DNA of 8,765 nt from Alphaproteobacteria bacterium (GTDB taxonomy: Bacteria; Pseudomonadota; Alphaproteobacteria; UBA11222), in assembly GCA_003454415.1 (NCBI GenBank), contig DMKG01000067.1, forward strand, positions 1,462 through 10,226. Reading direction: 5' to 3'. Of the stretch, positions 5,671 to 8,765 are shown piece by piece. Below the pieces are notes generated by a model. That model was not told where the DNA came from and searched no databases. It was given only the letters and a program-made list of their open reading frames with translations. A program made the position numbers and the translations under genes. The first letter of the stretch is position 1; each line of letters begins with the position of its first letter.

Positions 5671-6462
5671 ATGGAATTCGAAAATATCCTGTTCACCTGT
5701 TCGGAATCGGTTGGCCATATCTCCTTCAACGCGCCGGACACGCTCAACGCGCTCACGCGCAGTCTGCTCGGTGAATTCAACACCGCCCTGGATCGCTGCG
5801 CTGCGGCAGACAGCGGCGTGCGCTGTTTGCTGATAACCGGTGAAGGTCCGGGCTTTTCATCCGGCATGAATCTGGCCGACCCAGGCGGACCGAAACTCCC
5901 CCTGCCAGATGCGGGACAGGTGCTGGATGAAGTCTTTACCGCATTGATGCTGAGATTGCGCGATCTGGAAATGCCCATCGTGGCGGGCCTGCATGGCGCG
6001 ACGGCTGGCGTCACCATGAGCATCGCGCTGATGGGGGATATCATTCTGGCGGCGCGTTCCGCCTATCTGCTTCAGCCATTCGCCAATATCGGCCTGATCC
6101 CCGATGGCGGGGCGACGTGGCTTCTCCCCCGCGCGCTGGGCAAGGCGCGCGCGTTTGAACTGTCCCTGCTGGGCGAACGGCTTCCGGCGGAAAAAGCGCT
6201 GCAATGGGGATTGATCAACGCCGTGCATGACGATGACGAATTGCAGGGCGCCGCCCTGGCGATGGCGCGCCGCCTGGCGCAGGGACCGACCCGCGCCTAT
6301 GCGCTGACCCGCAAGGCTTTCTGGGAGGGCTTTGAAAACAGTTTCAGGGAACAGCTCCTGGTTGAGCGCATGTATCAGCGCACCGCCAGCCGCACTTCAG
6401 ATGCGGCTGGCGCCATTCGCGCCTTTTTGCAAAAAAAGCCTCCGGAGTTCACGGGCAAATAA
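5671..6462 (+). CDS. Enoyl-CoA hydratase/isomerase, PaaG-like
   Basis: This 263-residue crotonase-superfamily protein has the usual length. The oxyanion-hole segments are GFSSGMNLAD (61-70) and HGATAGVTMSIAL (108-120). The block GDIILAARSA...ANIGLIPDGGATWLLPRALGKARAFELSLLG closely follows PaaG, the 1,2-epoxyphenylacetyl-CoA isomerase. Asp145 in GLIPDGG matches the catalytic Asp of that group, while the two-Glu pattern of classical hydratases is not seen. The C-terminal end AFLQKKPPEFTGK is also PaaG-like. No other phenylacetate genes are in the window, so it may isomerise or hydrate another acyl-CoA. I chose the ATG at 5671; a GTG at 5650 would add seven residues (MHRRGKA) not typical of the family. 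Neither start has a strong ribosome site. It is followed 16 nt later by the cytochrome b561-YceI gene and is probably cotranscribed with it. Confidence 0.85.
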   Translation: MEFENILFTCSESVGHISFNAPDTLNALTRSLLGEFNTALDRCAAADSGVRCLLITGEGPGFSSGMNLADPGGPKLPLPDAGQVLDEVFTALMLRLRDLEMPIVAGLHGATAGVTMSIALMGDIILAARSAYLLQPFANIGLIPDGGATWLLPRALGKARAFELSLLGERLPAEKALQWGLINAVHDDDELQGAALAMARRLAQGPTRAYALTRKAFWEGFENSFREQLLVERMYQRTASRTSDAAGAIRAFLQKKPPEFTGK

Positions 6463-6478
6463 ATAAGGTAAAGAAGCC

Positions 6479-7567
6479 ATGGGCAATCAAGAACAAAAAT
6501 ACACGATCACCGCCAGAATGTTTCACTGGGCCGTGGCGCTGCTGGTGTTTTCCCTGCTCGCCGTTGGCTGGTATATGGGCGATCTTCCCAGAGGTATCGA
6601 GAAATTCCGTTTTGTGGAAATGCATAAATCCTTCGGGCTTCTGCTGCTGGCGCTGATGATCGGGCGAAGCCTGTGGCGCGCGTTCAATCCCCCGCCCCCG
6701 CTTCCGGATGATCTGCCGTCATGGGAAAAGCACGCGGCGAAACTAACCCACTGGGCGCTTTACGGACTGGTGTTCCTGCAGGTTTTCGCGGGGATGAGCC
6801 TGGTATGGACCGCCAATTCGCCCCTCACTTTTTTTGGCCTGCTGGCGCTGCCCGCCCCGATGGCGCCGGATAAGGAAGTGCACGAACTGCTGGAAGAAGC
6901 GCATGAGATGGGCGCGCGCCTGATCGCTCTGCTGGCGCTGCTCCATATCGGCGCCGCATTGCGGCATCATTTCATTCTGAAAAACAACATTCTGCGCCGG
7001 ATGTTGGGCCTGATGCTGATCGTCTTCGGGCTGGGCATTTCCTGGCCAGCTGGAGCGGCGCTCTGGAATATGCAGCCCGCCAGTCAGATTCTGTTTCATT
7101 TTGTGCAGAGCGGCGCTGCATTCACAGGCCAGTTTCAGCATTTTGACGCCCGGATTGATTTTGACCCGCAAAAGCCGGAAGATGGCCGCATCGATGTGAT
7201 GATAGACGTCGCCAGTCTGGATACACAGAATGAAGAGCGGGACGCCATTCTGCGTTCAGGAGATATCTTTGACGTGGAGCAATTTCCCCAGGCGCAGTTC
7301 AAGGCGGATACAGTGCGGCAGACCGGCACGGGAGAATACGAAGCGGTGGGCGCCCTCACCATAAGAGATGTGAGCAGGCCGCTAAATCTGCCGTTCAGCC
7401 TGACCATCACGGATGCCGATGATGGAGACGTGAGCGCCACCGCCCATGGCAAGGTGGCGATTTCACGCAGGGACTACGAACTGGGAAAAGGTGAGTGGGC
7501 GGAAACCGGCATCATCGCCGATGAAGTGATCATTGAAATCAGGGTGGAGGCCCTGCAACAGAGATAA
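6479..7567 (+). CDS. Cytochrome b561 fused to a YceI domain
   Basis: This 362-residue inner-membrane protein has two modules. Residues 1-170 are a four-helix cytochrome b561 of the CybB type, with probable haem ligands His16 (MFHWAVA), His49 (EMHKSFG), His91 (LTHWALYG) and His156 (LLHIGAALRHH). A fifth hydrophobic helix, about 175-194 (MLGLMLIVFGLGISWPAGAA), would carry the chain to the periplasm. Residues about 196-361 are a complete YceI-like domain, a lipocalin-like barrel known to bind polyisoprenoids in some members (VASLDTQNEERDAILRSGDIF, ISRRDYELG, IADEVIIEIRVEAL). The layout suggests electron transfer from quinol or a bound isoprenoid to a periplasmic acceptor, but this is inference. 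The start ATG follows TAAGG (6464-6468). It lies 16 nt after the enoyl-CoA hydratase gene and 28 nt before a second yceI gene. Similar fusions are known in proteobacteria. Confidence 0.9.
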   Translation: MGNQEQKYTITARMFHWAVALLVFSLLAVGWYMGDLPRGIEKFRFVEMHKSFGLLLLALMIGRSLWRAFNPPPPLPDDLPSWEKHAAKLTHWALYGLVFLQVFAGMSLVWTANSPLTFFGLLALPAPMAPDKEVHELLEEAHEMGARLIALLALLHIGAALRHHFILKNNILRRMLGLMLIVFGLGISWPAGAALWNMQPASQILFHFVQSGAAFTGQFQHFDARIDFDPQKPEDGRIDVMIDVASLDTQNEERDAILRSGDIFDVEQFPQAQFKADTVRQTGTGEYEAVGALTIRDVSRPLNLPFSLTITDADDGDVSATAHGKVAISRRDYELGKGEWAETGIIADEVIIEIRVEALQQR

Positions 7568-7584
7568 CATCAAGATGAAAAAGC

Positions 7585-7591
7585 AGGAGGG
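7585..7591 (+). promoter_or_regulatory. Ribosome binding site that sets the yceI start
   Basis: AGGAGGG lies 4-5 nt before the ATG at 7596. Two earlier in-frame ATGs (7533 and 7575) have no such site, and the one at 7533 is inside the upstream gene. Only the 7596 start puts a signal peptide at the N-terminus. Confidence 0.8.
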
Positions 7592-7595
7592 AAAG

Positions 7596-8189
7596 ATGGG
7601 AACAGGAAACAAGTTTGCAGCCGCTCTGGGAGCTGGGCTGATACTGGCCGGTTACACGGCATCGGCAGACGCGTCGGAAAAGTATCAGCTTGATCCAACC
7701 CATGCGAGCGTGCTGTTCGGCGTATCGCATCTGGGATTCTCCAAGACTTTCGGGCGCTTCAACACCATTGAGGGCGTGTTCAACCTGGATCAGGGCTCTC
7801 CCGAAAACTCCACTGTGGAAGTCACCATCGACGCGGCGAGCCTGGACACCAATCACGCCGAGCGCGATGAGCATCTGCGGGGCAAGGACTTTTTCAACGT
7901 TACGGAATTTCCAAAGCTGACCTATAAAAGCACTTCGGTGAAACTTACCGGTGAAAAGACGGCGGTGGTCACTGGCGATCTGACCATGCATGGGGTGACG
8001 AAACCGGTGCCACTGGAGGTGACACTGGTGAACCAGGGTCCAAATCCCATGGATAAAAGCAAGATCGTAGCGGGGTTTTCGGCCCGCGGCGCGCTTAAGC
8101 GTTCGGATTTCGGCATGGGTTATGCCGCGCCGGTGCTGGGCGATGATGTGGAGATCATCATCGAGGTCGACGCCATCAAGCAGCCATAG
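7596..8189 (+). CDS. yceI: YceI family periplasmic protein
   Basis: This 197-residue secreted protein is of typical YceI length. Residues 1-26 are a signal peptide (hydrophobic FAAALGAGLILAGYTA, cleavage near ASADA). The mature part starts SEKYQLDPTHASVLFGVSHLGFSKTFGRF, the standard YceI opening, followed by TIDAASLDTNHAERDEHLRGKDFFNVTEFP, GDLTMHGVTKPV, RGALKRSDFGM and the C-terminal VEIIIEVDAIKQ. Family members form a lipocalin-like barrel; one structure holds a polyisoprenoid, and E. coli YceI is a base- and osmotic-stress-induced periplasmic protein. It is clearly homologous to the YceI domain of the preceding fusion (shared SLDT...ERD pattern) but well diverged. The strong AGGAGGG fixes the start. 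The 28-nt spacing suggests one transcript with the cytochrome fusion, so the pair may act together in the periplasm. Confidence 0.92.
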   Translation: MGTGNKFAAALGAGLILAGYTASADASEKYQLDPTHASVLFGVSHLGFSKTFGRFNTIEGVFNLDQGSPENSTVEVTIDAASLDTNHAERDEHLRGKDFFNVTEFPKLTYKSTSVKLTGEKTAVVTGDLTMHGVTKPVPLEVTLVNQGPNPMDKSKIVAGFSARGALKRSDFGMGYAAPVLGDDVEIIIEVDAIKQP

Positions 8190-8289
8190 CCGCTTTGATC
8201 TGCCTGCAGCTTCTCAACATCCACCTTCCGCGCCTTGGCGACCGGCGCCGCCGCTTCCCGTCTCGCAGTTAGGGGGAGGTAGCGGCAAG

Positions 8290-8765
8290 TTGAATGTACC
8301 GGTTCTGCGGCGTAACCTGAGTGAGATGACGAAGCGGCGTCACGACCTGGTGATCATTGGCGGCGGCATTACCGGGGCCGCCATCGCCTGGGACGCCAGC
8401 CTGCGGGGACTGCGCGTCGCGCTGGTGGAAAAGCGCGATTTCGCGTCAGAAACCAGCGCGGCCTCGTCAAAGCTCATTCATGGCGGCTTACGTTATCTGC
8501 GCAATCTGGAATTCGGTCTGGTCCGCGAATCCCTGCGTGAACGGCGCATCTGGACGGGCATCGCCCCCCATATGGTGGAGCCGGTGCAGTTCGTGCTGCC
8601 CGTACAAACCGCCAGGCAAAAACTGACGCTGCGTGCGGGATTAATGCTCTATGACGCGCTGTCGTTTGACCGGAACCGCCTTTCTGACCCGGATAAAATG
8701 CTGCCGCGTCATGGCGCGTTATCGCCCCAGGAAACCCTCGCCGCCGAGCCGGTATTGCATGGCGC
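8290..8765 (+). CDS. glpD: Glycerol-3-phosphate dehydrogenase, FAD-dependent, N-terminal part
   Basis: The frame is open to the right edge, giving 158 codons of what is normally a protein of about 500 residues. A Rossmann FAD motif VIIGGGITGAAIAWDAS (21-37) is followed by VALVEKRDFASETSAASSKLIHGGLRYL (43-70), the hallmark of the GlpD/GlpA family, and by RESLRERRIW. The enzyme oxidises sn-glycerol 3-phosphate to dihydroxyacetone phosphate and passes electrons to quinone at the inner membrane. I chose the TTG at 8290: AGGGGGAGGT (8271-8280) lies 9 nt upstream, and the extra residues (RRNL) match the usual family N-terminus. The ATG at 8326 has no clear ribosome site but would also give an intact FAD fold. 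It lies 100 nt after yceI, without a visible terminator between them; cotranscription is possible but unproven. Confidence 0.88.
   Translation, partial: MNVPVLRRNLSEMTKRRHDLVIIGGGITGAAIAWDASLRGLRVALVEKRDFASETSAASSKLIHGGLRYLRNLEFGLVRESLRERRIWTGIAPHMVEPVQFVLPVQTARQKLTLRAGLMLYDALSFDRNRLSDPDKMLPRHGALSPQETLAAEPVLHG

Noticed and set aside
8357..8626. 89-codon plus-strand frame near the right edge
   Set aside because: It is an out-of-frame shadow of the glpD-like gene, which is open to the window end and has clear FAD-binding motifs.

Overview
The window looks like chromosomal DNA of a moderately GC-rich proteobacterium. An alphaproteobacterium is my best guess, judged from the style of the proteins: a GGDEF protein with a short conserved N-terminal region, a cytochrome b561-YceI fusion next to a lone yceI, and a glpD-type dehydrogenase. 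I cannot fix the genus. No rRNA, tRNA, CRISPR array, transposase or phage gene is visible.

Left half (1-4195): a two-gene module occurs twice in tandem. Each unit is a DUF1329 gene on the + strand facing a coniferyl-aldehyde-dehydrogenase-type gene on the - strand. In the left unit only the 3' part of the DUF1329 gene lies in the window (3-563), and the aldehyde dehydrogenase is a wreck (784 to about 1125): 5' truncated, frameshifted, internally deleted and stopped. The right unit is intact: DUF1329 at 1254-2627, a strong bidirectional terminator at 2684-2711, and the dehydrogenase at 4195-2735. Between the left DUF1329 stop and the wreck lie two large palindromes (602-671 and 699-739). The promoter region of the intact DUF1329 gene (about 1126-1253) starts where the pseudogene homology ends.

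Middle (4196-5670): a 138-bp divergent spacer separates the dehydrogenase from a diguanylate cyclase (4334-5476). It holds an 18-bp inverted repeat and a 9-bp stem that touches the cyclase start codon. A 194-bp spacer with weak hairpins follows.

Right half (5671-8765): a PaaG-like enoyl-CoA hydratase/isomerase is followed 16 bp later by a cytochrome b561-YceI fusion and 28 bp after that by a secreted stand-alone YceI. All are on the + strand and probably form one operon. A glycerol-3-phosphate dehydrogenase gene (glpD-like, probable TTG start at 8290) begins 100 bp further on and runs off the right edge.

Functionally, the left module suggests handling of a hydrophobic or aromatic compound: an exported DUF1329 protein of unknown biochemistry plus an aldehyde oxidase. 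The right operon combines acyl-CoA chemistry with membrane electron transfer and lipid/isoprenoid-binding periplasmic proteins. I see no clear new defence or mobile system. The most noteworthy items are the duplicated module with its decaying copy, the palindromes inserted in it, and the hairpin over the cyclase start.
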